DNA from: Kuschelorhynchus macadamiae
Taxonomy: Eukaryota; Arthropoda; Insecta; Coleoptera; Curculionidae
Reading direction: 5' to 3'
Length of the DNA stretch: 64,000 nt
Assembly: GCA_030620095.1 (NCBI GenBank)
Contig: JAUTXW010005206.1
Span: 744,001-808,000, forward strand
Of this stretch, positions 15,222 through 28,752 are shown piece by piece (the first letter of the stretch is position 1; every line of letters begins with the position of its first letter). The notes under the pieces are model-generated. The model did not search any database, was not told the DNA's origin, and saw nothing but the letters and a program-made list of their open reading frames with translations. Position numbers and translations under genes: made by a program.

Positions 15222-16216
15222 AACAACATCTAGCACACAAAAACATTCTAACGGAAGAACAAAAAGGGTGCACGAAAAACAGCCGAGGATGCAAGGAGCA
15301 GCTCATTATAGACAGCGTCATCATGGAACAAACCAGGAAAAATTATAGAAACCTTCATACTGGTTACATTACACAGTTGGCTAACCAGAGTACTAGAATT
15401 ATATAAAGTCATTAAAAACATCAGGCAATTTCTTACGCAAATCATGAGTACGTGGAAAACTAAAACCACCTTGAGAACACAAAAAGAGCACATCGAAACA
15501 GAAGAGATCTACATCAGACGAGGTATGTTCCAGGGAGATTCACGCAGCGCTTTGTGGTTCTGCCTCTGTCTCAGTCCATTCTCAAACACACTGAATAACA
15601 CAAACTTCGGATTTTAAATTAAACACCAAAAAAATAACCTACACAAAATAAACCATCTCTTGTACATGGATGACATAAAATTATACGCAAGCACAAAGGC
15701 ACAGCTAAAAGAACTCCTTAAAATCACAGAAATGCTTAGCCTGGACATCATTTGGTATAAGTAAATGCAAGCTATTTCATATCAACAAGGGACAGTGGAA
15801 AGACTACGGGGGAAACAATCAACAATGAAACTATAGATAACATGCTCAAAGAAGAAACGTACTAGCACCAAAATTAACCACACTCATATCAAATCAGAGC
15901 TCAAGACGGAATTTAAAGCCAGACTCACAAAGCTACTAAAAACAAAACTGAATTCCAGAAATCTAACGAAAACTATTAACACCTTCGCCATACCTATTCT
16001 TACGTATTCATTTGGTATCATTAAATGGTCACATACAGACATAGAAAACATTCACATTCTCATACGCACTGAATTTACTAAACACAGGAAGTTACATCCC
16101 AAGGCATGCAAGGAAAGACTCACCATCGAGAGAAAAGGAGGAGGAAGGGGAATTATAGATATACAATCGTTAAATAAAAAACAAAATTACGAAAAAATTC
16201 TTTCACAACAAACAAA
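15222..16216 (+). pseudogene. LINE reverse transcriptase catalytic half, deleted motif A
   Basis: Segments in changing frames include KGCTKNSRGCKEQLIID near 15266, RRGMFQGDSRSALWFCL near 15516 (motif B-like block) and LLYMDDIKLYAS near 15660 (YMDD box). The block between RNLHTGYI and LANQSTRIIELYK near 15350-15400 is too short. The segment that carries the first catalytic aspartate (AFDSVP-like) is missing, which would abolish polymerisation. Confidence 0.65.
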
Positions 16217-16236
16217 CTAACCTCCACAAGGCAATA

Positions 16237-16995
16237 GTGAAGGCATACAAGAATTATACACCGCTCGACCTGTCTCAAACGAGCCACGCAGCAGATGCAC
16301 ACAGTCACATCCAATCACGACTAGAAAAGATAAACACCTGGTCTGAAAAAAGACTTCACGGAAGACACAGATACCACATAAAGCAAGACCATATACATAA
16401 AAAGCCTTCATATACGTGGTTACAAGAAGAGCAGCTGTTCCCTGAAACAGAAGGCTTCCGGCTTGCCATCCAGGACAAAATCATAGCAACCAGAAACTAC
16501 CGAAAGCACATCATCAAGAACACAACCATTGAAGACGAGAGGTGTAGGAGATGTCACTAGCAGAGAGAAACGATCGATCACATAACGAGTGGATGTAGAA
16601 TAATGGCCGGAACTGAATACACCGCGAGACACAACTCAACAGCGAAGGTCGTTCATCAAGACTCTTACTACCATTATACACCAACATCTATACTTGAAAA
16701 CGAAGACTACAAGCTCTACTGGGACATTGACATCCACACAGATAAAACGATCCCCGCAAATAGAACCGATATCACCTTTCAATCCAAAAAAGAGAAAATC
16801 ACTTATTTAATTGACATGGCTGTCCCCAACGATGAGAACATCCAAGCGAAATACAGTGAGAAGATCGCTAAATACACCGATTTGGCAATGGAAGTAAAAA
16901 GGCTGTGGAAATATTCTAATAAATCTCGTCATATCAGTAACAGGTCTCACCCCAACAACGTTTACACCGCATTTGGCTCAATTAGAACTTAATAC
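16237..16995 (+). pseudogene. LINE zinc finger and restriction-like endonuclease
   Basis: After a basic connector (16237-16560), a CCHC-type finger (CRRCH, then ETIDHITSGC) is broken by a TAG at 16558-16560. The frame 16603-16992 continues EYTARHNSTAKVVH, then the endonuclease core LYWDIDIHTDKTIPANRTDI and LIDMAVPNDENI, with KY..LA.EVKRLW. This matches the PD-(D/E)XK endonuclease at the C-terminus of R2/R4 elements, which nicks target DNA to prime reverse transcription. It ends in a stop before the 3' tail. Confidence 0.85.
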
Positions 16996-17178
16996 AGACA
17001 TTCACAGGAACATCCAGAAATCGGTCATTTTGAAAACATGTAGCATAGTTAGATCATTTCTTAATACACAATAGTTGTTTTTTTTCCATTTCCATTTCCT
17101 TTTTTTATTGTTATTTTTTGTACTGACTTGGTATAATCCCGTCAGTATAAAATACAACAATAGGAATACTGTGTCATA

Positions 17179-17204
17179 AAAATAATAATAATAATATTAA
17201 TAAT
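17179..17204. repeat. (AAT)n microsatellite at LINE 3' flank
   Basis: AATAATAATAATAATATTAATAATT directly after the LINE 3' tail. It may be target sequence, or a 3' tail that matches the target. Confidence 0.85.
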
Positions 17205-17222
17205 TACAATAGGAGCACTTAC

Positions 17223-17398
17223 AGATTGTGTTTGTTTTTAGCAGATGCAAGTTTCCCACTCAGATCCCTAAAATGTTCTACAATTTGTTCTTTCAATATT
17301 TGTCTTTGGTTGGCACGTTCATATGAATATTCAGTATTGACAAGCTTATAGCCAAAAATTAAAGTGAAAAGTAGCGGCACTATGCACAAGAACTTCAT
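17223..17398 (-). CDS. first exon of a second secreted host gene
   Basis: On the minus strand an ATG at 17398 opens 58 codons that end at a consensus donor (CT|GTAAGT at 17222). The first 20 or so residues (MKFLCIVPLLFTLIFG) form a typical signal peptide, followed by a charged, helix-prone segment (YERANQRQILKEQIVEHF). A TATA box lies 36 bp upstream. The exon matches the first exon of the Grp7/JHBP-like gene at 61105 in length class (58 versus 55 codons), in phase-2 donor and in layout, so it is probably a tandem paralogue. Its later exons were not found and would lie to the left, beyond the LINE and probably beyond the window. Confidence 0.65.
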
Positions 17399-17433
17399 TT
17401 TGGATCAATTCTTTTTCAAATATTTAAAGATCC

Positions 17434-17441
17434 CTTTTATA
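17434..17441 (-). promoter_or_regulatory. TATA box of the secreted gene at 17398
   Basis: TATAAAAG in the context GATATAAAAGGGATC, 36 bp upstream of the ATG. The implied start near 17410 gives a very short 5' untranslated region, unless a further non-coding exon exists. Confidence 0.6.
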
Positions 17442-18414
17442 TCTCCGTCTGTTAAATGTACTCGAAATAGAGATTTAAATCTAATAAAATATGTAGAATA
17501 CATAAAATTAACAATTGTATAGTTTAAATACTAGATAAATTGACATTTGTCAAGATTTAAATGTGCTAGGAAATATTAGTAATTATCTAATATATAGTCA
17601 AGTTATCATATTATCTGGAATTTAACACCAGACGTAATTTAATTTTACATCTACAGCTCTAAAGAAAAGTGAAGTGTTTGTATATGATTTTAATCGCACT
17701 CTGTTTGTATATTGTCTAAAAATGAAACATCGTTTTTAAAGTTGTTGTCACGTGAGCTCCTTATTTAAAAACTGTTCATATTTCTAATAGATAGGCCTGC
17801 AACGTGCGCCATGTGTTTATTTGTTGATATATGCTCAAATCAAACATCAAAACAAATTTATTTGTCCAGCATAAAACCTACAACCGTTTCTTTTACTTTT
17901 ACACGTTTGAGGCAACAAACGCTTCACGATTATGTGGAAACCGTCTAGAATTGATCAACAGAAAAAAATGCCACATAACTAATTTATTATTTCTAAATTA
18001 AAATAGTATTACTAAAAAAGTGAGGTGTCGCGTCACGTAAATCGGTTTTAGTATTTAGTATAGTATAAGCCACAAGTGTAAACTGAAAAGCAAGTTAAGT
18101 TAAAAGGGAGTTATCTACAGAATGAAATAAACGATAATACACAAAATGAAATAAAAGATTTTACGGTATTTGCTAACTAAAAATAGAGCAGCATTGTGAA
18201 TTTTTTAATAATATATTTAGGAAAACTGTTTAGTGATTAAGTTTTTGGAGCATTCGGGAAATCGTTTCACATTTTCGAGACAACAAGGAAAAATTACCTT
18301 TGGAAATCAGATAGTTTGTCAATGCTGTGGCAACTGAAATTATTTGGTTATTTCTTGCCTGGTGATTATATACGAACGGGATAGTAATGTAATCATGAAA
18401 AAATCACCTTTTTA
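17442..18414. other. unassigned intergenic sequence
   Basis: About 970 bp upstream of the putative promoter. AT-rich, without recognisable coding segments. Regulatory elements of the gene at 17398 could lie here but none is identifiable by eye. Confidence 0.4.
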
Positions 18415-19460
18415 GGTTTTTAAGGATCTTTACGTTTCTAGATGCCAGAAACATGTTTTCTCAATTCCGTCGGTCTGTGGGTCTATCTGCTCTGTCTACT
18501 ATAAAAATAGCGGCCTACTGAAGTTAAATAATTCTTACTAAAAAACTACTTATCCAATTTACCTAAATTTCCAATCCAAAAATACATTATTACGAAGAAA
18601 TGAACTGGTAATGAAATGGCGATTTAATAAAATATTTAAAAAGTCATCCTGAAAAAGTACTCATCAGATTGATTTCAAATTTTGTTCAATGATTAAGAGT
18701 GATATAGAAATGAATGTGGTACAAAATTCAAGATGACAGAGCAAAATGGCGGTCAAATAAAACGCTTGTCATCGTGCACCCTTGCATATTTTTACAGATT
18801 TTCACGTATGGTCAAAAATTAAGGGTCATATGGGAATTATCTGGTAACATGTTGGTAAATTTCAATATGGCAGAACAAAATGACGGCCTAGTCAAATGTT
18901 AAAAAAAATTACCTAAAAAACTAATTTTTCTCAATTTTACCACAAATTTCCAAAAAAAGCAAGTACTAAAATGTTATCAGTAACATTTTAGTACGAATTC
19001 AAGATAGCAAAACCAAAAGGCAGCCTAATAAAAGCCTGAAAAAGAACCTATTAGATTGATTTTAAATGTTGTGTAAGAATTAAGTATGATATAGAAATAA
19101 ACTGGTACAATTCTGATACGAATTAAAGATAACGGAACAAAATGGCGGCAGATAAAATATTTTGCAAATCAACGCAATTTTTTTTTATCCATTTGACCTC
19201 AAATTTCGGACTTTAATGTTTGTACAAGAAATAGATATGATATATTGGAGTACTGGTAACATTTTTGTATGAATTCAAATGACGGAACAAAAGGGCGGTT
19301 TAATGAAATTTTTAAAAAATCTGAGTAAAAAATTGCTTAATTAATTTAATTTACATTATATTCAATAATAAAGTTTGGCATTGGTAGAAAATGGTAAAAT
19401 ATTGGTACCTAGCCAATATAATGAACAAAATGGCGCCCAATAAAATTTTTGAAAAGACAG
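18415..19460 (-). mobile_element. N1 repeat family, copy 2
   Basis: Reverse-orientation copy of the non-coding family. CAAAATGGCGG-type blocks recur near 18740, 18870, 19140, 19285 and 19430, each near an AATTCNNGATG/ATATAGAAAT block, at spacings of very roughly 130-150 bp. Its end near 18470 (CCGTCGGTCTGTGGG) mirrors the CAGACCGGCGGAATT end of the copy at 10.7 kb. A 14-bp-arm palindrome (18963-18994) lies inside. No coding capacity. Confidence 0.6.
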
Positions 19461-20652
19461 TATGTATGTGTTACTAAATGACTATGTATCGAACTATATT
19501 AAATCACACTTCAACCATCCTAATAAAAGAAAAGAGTCATAACGAGAGAAGGTCTGGGTAAAGGAATTTACGGATTTTTAATATTATAAATTTCTACACC
19601 AAGCTTCATTGATATTAAGGATAATAATTAATGTCTTAATAGATAATATATAATCAATATTTGATGGATAGAATCTCGTTTTCTTCAATAGATATTTGTA
19701 GTGCCTTGTTTGTTGCAAATTGATTAAAAATTCGAGTTATATAAAAGTAAATGTTTTTTTTTATTTTTCCCTAATGCAGCTTCAAACCTCAGGTATGGCG
19801 CCTCTAAAGTAGGTTTAAAATATTGTAGAGGTCTTCTTCGGACTCTCAAAAATGTTCATACTTTACTGCTAGTAAATTCGTCGAGTCGCTTGCGTTTTGC
19901 TGTAATTTTGGATATATAACATAATAATTCATATCGGCAACAAAAGAGAGTAGAATATAAAGTATATAGAAAATAACATAGCATGCTCTAATTCTCAAAA
20001 GCTTCAAGCGGGCTTCTTGTTGGGATAGGGGGACTAACAGGGTGCCGTATTCTTGATGTAAATGTAAGCTGGCACCAATATTGAGTTAGAATAAATATAA
20101 GTTTACAGGACTCCAACGTGTGGCTTCGATACACGTTGGAAAGAGAACGTGTGGTTTCGATAGGAAAACGGTTGGGAGTGTCCGCCATAGGGCGCTTCTT
20201 TCGAGCCACAACATTTTTGACATTAGCTTAGCGTCACCCGTTTGATTTTGCCGCTCTACTGGTTCGATTCCAGCCGCACCTGTAGGACCGTTCGCCGTAA
20301 GGGATCTCTGGAGGCGTTCTCTTTACGGATACCCTCTACCTTGGGAATAGCCTTTTGATTTCTCCTTCAAAGGTGTGGGCTTTAGTCCGGGAGTCATTGT
20401 CTGGCTATACCTAAGTGTCTCACCCCTGGCTAAAGATTTGAATATTCACTTATCTGGAATTGTCTTTTATTGACTGGTAGGGGTTTCTCTAATTACTTCT
20501 GGATAAGAGAACTTTAAATGTTCGGGCTCTAGTAAAGAGGTGACGCGAGGTCAAAGTCCTCTTTGCATGAAATTTCAATATCAGCGCACCCCTTCCTATA
20601 GTATCGGATTTGCGCATATGAACATCGGGTTATCGCAACGTAGGATGTCTTG
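19461..20652. other. unassigned intergenic sequence with tRNA-like box B
   Basis: Mostly unremarkable. A B-box-like segment GGTTCGATTCC near 20260, framed by a CTGG/CCAG stem with a 7-nt loop, suggests a tRNA-derived SINE or tRNA relic. A box-A-like TAGCTTAGCGT lies upstream near 20224. No full cloverleaf is evident. Confidence 0.35.
20224..20282 (+). repeat. possible tRNA-derived SINE head
   Basis: Box-A-like TAGCTTAGCGT and box-B GGTTCGATTCC are separated by a distance plausible for an internal RNA polymerase III promoter. The T-arm is good (CTGG TTCGATT CCAG). Acceptor and anticodon stems do not pair well, so it is not a functional tRNA. Confidence 0.3.
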
Positions 20653-20775
20653 TTGTTGGTCAGTGGCGGTTCGCGGGTGAAAAAGTACGTGAAGAAGCAA
20701 GAAAATATCGCAGTAATTTTTTTTGCAGAATTTTTTTTATATGTGGAAGGGGTAGAATATTTTTTTACGACTTAC

Positions 20776-21693
20776 CTAAATGTTGTATACTAAATCAATT
20801 CTCCTATCCTTCATAGCAGCAAATTTATTTATAACATCCTCATAAAATGGATGAGTTGCCCTAATCTCCTCCAGACATTCCTTTTGAATTGAAATATTGC
20901 CTAGAGAAGTAAGTTTATTTGAGATATTGTATTTCTTAAATAAGCTTTTACACGTTTCAGGCAAGAAAAATTTCTTTCCACTGAAGCACTTGTCGACGGT
21001 ATTGTCAAAATAAGGGAAAACACTTTACATGCTTTGGTTAAAATATCTTTATTTTCATTAATTTATTTCACTTGCTCTTGCAGCGTTATATTCCAATTAT
21101 TGTCATTGGCAAAAATAAGACCAAGTTAATTTTTAAGTCGTTGACTTGTTGAAAATATTTCCCCATATAACTAACAAATTTTCAAAAATTTCGGAAAATT
21201 TAAACTATATTCGGAAAATTTAGCAAAAGATAAAAATGTAAGTTTTTCAGAGTCTTGAAAGCTTAGTGTTATTTCCATTAAAATATGGTCCAATATTTCA
21301 CAAAAAAATGTTCTATACTTAGCCCTAATTTCTTCAGGTGAAAGCTTAGCAAGCTCACGTTTGTAATGATTTATTTCTGTAATAGAATTTGCTTTATTAT
21401 AGATGGTATTAAAAAAAATGTTCATTTCTTTTTTTACAGAGCGCCTCACGACAGCGTTTTATATTGGATATGCAAAAATAAATGTCAAACGATTTTTTTT
21501 TGTAGAACGCAACAATCACATTTACCAACTTCGAATTTGAAGACCAAGGAATTTCTGTAATTGTTAGTATACGCCTCGTAGATGCAGATATAACAGCATA
21601 CGTTCGTTTGGCTGAGTGATGAAAAAATGAGGGAATACCACTAAGGCTTGCAAAAATTTCGACATTTAGAAATATTTTTAAACTTTGCTGCAT
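20776..21693 (-). pseudogene. hAT transposase C-terminal half, decayed
   Basis: Three frames (21693-21409, 21449-21171 and 20964-20776) carry the mid and C-terminal parts of a ZMYM1-like hAT transposase: SLSGIPSFFHHSAKRTYAV, then KLSPEEIRAKYR, then SIQKECLEEIRATHPFYEDV. The hATC dimerisation motif (SASVERNFSCLK) lies between the last two in another frame. The N-terminal TTF-type zinc finger is only faintly visible near 22370-22500. Confidence 0.7.
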
Positions 21694-21780
21694 CAGGACA
21701 AATACAGTCTGCGGCTTGCAAAAATTTCGACATTTAGAAATATTTTTAAACTTTGCTGCATCAGGACAAATACAGTCTGC
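21645..21780. repeat. exact 68-bp tandem duplication
   Basis: Two identical 68-bp copies (21645-21712 and 21713-21780) starting GGCTTGCAAAAATTTCGACA. It lies within the hAT coding region. 68 is not a multiple of three, so it shifts the frame. Identity of the copies implies a recent event. Confidence 0.97.
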
Positions 21781-23107
21781 GGCACTTTTTCCTTTGTTTT
21801 GAAGGCCATCTCTCCACTATTGAACCTTCTGAATTAACGTATTTAAAATTATGGAGCACTGGAAGGTTTGCGTAATATCAGTGGTGTCATCTACTTGCAC
21901 AGAAAGAAACTGTGTGTTGATTATTTCATTTTTTACATGATCATTTAAATAATCAGAAATTCATTCAATTAATAATTAATTATTTCGTTTTGAATAGTTT
22001 TCGAGTCACCAGTAAAAATATTTTTAATTTTTTTGTGATGATCTTTTAGTTCTTGGGAACTTCTCGATATTAATATTTTTTTTTTAAATTCCCCCTATTT
22101 ATTGACTCGCTGCTCTCATCATGGCCGCGAAAGACTAACTCTTGTTTTGCAAGGTACAAAACTGCGTCAATTACCAAGCACATAAATAGTCTAATTAATC
22201 GAATCGTTAAAATGTATTTTATATAGTTTACCATTTTCTTTTAAAGTGTCAGCTATAGTGCTTTGATTTTTTACAAATGTTTTTAGCATTAATTCGCATT
22301 TTAAATGCTTCGCCGAGTCTTGATGCTTATGTGAAGACCTTCATATATTTAACATATTTAACACCTGCAAATCCTTCCTTATTCCACACTGAATATTTAT
22401 TGGAAACTAATAAACAAGGCCAGCAAAACAATTTTTGTAATATTTGACTACTACATAACCATTTGTACGCCGAAAACCAGGATGAAGATTAAAACTCTGA
22501 ACTTGTTCCTTCCATCGATTAAATGGAGTTTCCAACAAAATGCAAACCACATCCGTGTTCGGATTAATAAATAATGTAAATTAATAAACTCGACACCAAA
22601 TAAAGTTGTAACAACACCATAAATAAATATAACACAAAACAGTCAAGTAAACTGCAAAGGAACTAACCGGTTGCAGCGAAATTCGCGAAAATAAAAGTAA
22701 ACAACCACCTTAAACTGAACGACACGTGGGTGTAGTGTACTGCGTTAGCAATTCACCGAGAGCGTTGTATGGCGCTTGTTAACATTAATCTTCTATGCGG
22801 TCGATCTCATCGCGAACGCGTTGCCATGGCAACGTAGTAGGAAAATCGTAGACTAAACATAGCACCTCCAGCAAAGTGTTATATTGAAGTTCGATTGAAA
22901 GTTATAAAAAGACATGCCGCCAACGGTCAAGTAAAATATTTATTCGAGATGTACAGTTTATTTTTTGCCAATTAGATGAATAAATGAATGTAAAAACTTA
23001 AATTTTAAGAGATATATAATAAATATAGTTAGATGTTTGCTTGTTTATTTTTCCTGGTGAAGTAGCACTTCACCTACTTCACCTGAATAGCTGCCACTGT
23101 TGTTGGT

Positions 23108-23650
23108 ACAGAAAACGTCGATGTTGGAGACCTGTAGAAGGGGATAGTAATACCTTGAAAATGAGAAATTTTAAACTTCGGATATCTCAATTTTACTGTT
23201 AAGGACGAAGTTTATTTGAGAAATTGGCTGCCCCTATTTAGACCACCGCCTCAAGTGCCGCATACATTTTCCTACATGGAATGTTTCGCTCCTTACAAAG
23301 TGAAACATTTTCTGGAAAGTGCGGCGGTGGATATTACCAGGTACTGCAATACAAAAAAAAACTTAACCGTGAGCATATACTATCATGACTTGTTGCAACT
23401 GTAGCCTTAATTGTTTTGTCATTTCACTTACACGTCATTTCACCACATTCCAAGGACTGCTGAAGTATTTACTCACGTTTCTAGCCCTGTATACATGAGT
23501 CGGTTTTCCTTCTCCTTCCCATTTCTTTAATTTCTTTCTTCTTCCTTATTTTACCCAAGCCGAATAACGTTTTATAAAAAAATGATTATGGTTGCTTCTC
23601 AAGTCAAATATTGCTGAGTCAAAATACTTCTCCGTTCAGAACTCTGGCTC
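23108..23650. other. unassigned sequence with short ORF
   Basis: A 62-codon frame at 23216-23404 starts MRNWLPLFRPPPQ. I do not recognise it and see no splice or promoter context, so I do not call it a gene. Confidence 0.35.
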
Positions 23651-25774
<2,124 letters not shown>

Positions 25775-26383
25775 ATAAGAACCCTTGAAAATAAAATTAA
25801 GGCACAACAGAAACTCAAAAGTGAGGAATCAAAGCAAACAAAACTTGAAATGAAGGAAGTTGAAGAAAACCTACAAAAAATCTTGAATGAACAAAAAATA
25901 AAAATTAGATTGTTGGAAACAAAATTAACTGATAAAAAACAAAAGACTGAATACTTGGAAAAAGATAATATAACAAAAACAAAAAAAAGTATAGAACCCT
26001 ACAAAAAACAAATAGATGACCTAAATATAAGTATCACTGAGCTAAACACAAAAAACGTCTCTGTCCAAAGAAGAGCTATTCGCCTGATTGATAATTCAAA
26101 CATCACAGGAAGCTTGCGTCTCTAGAGCATCGTCCAATTGTGGGCGATCTGTATCTGTGTTACAGATACTACCACGGATTCTCTTCTGATGAATTATCAT
26201 CCATTGTTCCCTCCTTAGTCATTCCTGCCAGGGAGACACGAGCATCGACCCACAGGCATCTCTCCACTGTCTAGCTGCAGAGACCAAGGGCCTCCCAATC
26301 TGTTCGCTCCTTTATTTCTAGAGTGCCCCAATTATGGAATATGTGCCTAGCAAATGCCATTCCTTCTTCTCCTAATAGCGTTT

Positions 26384-27800
<1,417 letters not shown>

Positions 27801-27804
27801 AACT

Positions 27805-28752
27805 ATGGCCAGAGGGTATAAAGATCAACCATTTTCGGAATCTTCAACGCTGTTCCATCACCAGCAGCCAACCACCAGAAGGGACAGCTTCAGGAACAGG
27901 GTAGATACAAAGTTCAGCCTTATGCATATAAATGTTCAGTCTATCAGAAATAAGTTTCATGAAATCGATGCAATTCTAGAGAATGAATCGTATAGTGTTG
28001 TGGCTGTGACTGAGCACTGGCTTTCTGAGGAGGAAATTGTTTCATCGAATGTTAATGGCTACTTGATAGGTGGGCATATAGCTCGCACTGAGTATAGAGG
28101 GGGTGGTACAATGATCCTCTTAAATAATAGTCTTAATGTTGAATCTTGTAGTGTTTTAACCTTAAATGTAGAAAAATGTATAGAGTTATGTTGTATACTG
28201 GTAAAACCATTTAATTTTTATATAATTTGTGTCTATAGATCACCAGCCGGAAATTCTGACGTTTTCTTAGAATCAATCGAGTCTACCCTCCACAAGATAG
28301 ATCTCAGCCGAGATGTTGTTCTGGCAGGCGACTTTAATGTCTTATTTAATAGTGATCATAGAGACACTATTCAACTCTGTGATCTCCTGAAAATCCATGG
28401 TTTTCAAAAAATGATTGAGGAACCAACTCGAGGAGACTCCTGCCTGGACAAAGTCTTTGTAAATTTTGAGGGAGATTCTGTATGGGCTGGGGTGAGCGAG
28501 TTAGATGTTTCGGACCACCTTGCTCAGGTTCTCCATTTTAGTGTTTTCGGTAGTGGCAAACCTGTTAGGGCTGATAAACATATATTTCGACCAATTACAC
28601 AACACGGCTTATTTGACTTTTACAACATAGTCGAATCTAATAAATGGGACTTCATTGCTGCAAGTGGAAAATCAGTGGACCAGAAGTTTAAGATATTTAT
28701 GCAACTCTTGCAGGAGGCACATCTGCAGTCTTTCCCAGAAAAAAACATATAG
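27805..28752 (+). pseudogene. LINE ORF2: APE endonuclease domain
   Basis: One uninterrupted frame contains the apurinic-endonuclease-like blocks MHINVQSIRNKFHEID (near residue 40), VVAVTEHWLS (about 66-75), YRSPAGNSD (about 150), LAGDFNVLFNSD (about 172) and SDHLAQVLHF (about 240). These are the catalytic Asn, Glu, Asp and His motifs of the family. It would nick target DNA for priming. A stop at 28752 and a frameshift separate it from RT. Confidence 0.85.

Larger units (their letters stand above)
12788..17178 (+). mobile_element. R4/Dong-like non-LTR retrotransposon with OTU domain
   Basis: A single about 4.4-kb element flanked on both sides by (AAT)n. In order: GC-rich 5' region (12788-13045), OTU-type cysteine protease (13046-13640), long linker, R2-superclade RT (14250-15800), CCHC-type finger and restriction-like endonuclease (16540-16992), and a short 3' tail. 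The RT and endonuclease place it in the early-branching REL group. The (AAT)n flanks match the TAA preference of Dong in the R4 clade. At least three frameshifts plus an internal deletion mean it is dead. It lies in the inferred first intron of the secreted gene that starts at 17398. Confidence 0.8.
20661..23099 (-). mobile_element. hAT transposon (TTF/ZMYM-type) with 8-bp TSD
   Basis: The element begins CAGTGGCGG and ends in the inverted CAGTGGCAG-type terminus. It is bounded by identical 8-bp direct repeats TTGTTGGT (20653-20660 and 23100-23107), the classic hAT signature. Minus-strand coding pieces include HSAKRTYAV near 21620, a conserved LYKK-type middle near 21450-21300, the ASVERNFS dimerisation block near 20990, and a C-terminus ending at 20776. 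The reading frame is broken by many indels, including an exact 68-bp tandem duplication at 21645-21780. It is about 2.4 kb and inactive. Confidence 0.85.

Noticed and set aside
12925..16632. Minus-strand frames within the R4-like LINE (for example 12925-13260, 14319-14549, 16420-16632)
   Set aside because: They are antisense shadows of plus-strand RT, OTU and endonuclease coding sequence, with no domains of their own.
20224..20300. Functional tRNA gene
   Set aside because: Only the T-arm is good; acceptor and anticodon stems do not pair and no anticodon is definable.
23216..23404. Proline-rich 62-codon ORF as a gene
   Set aside because: No recognisable homology, promoter or splice sites, and it lies between a hAT and a LINE relic.
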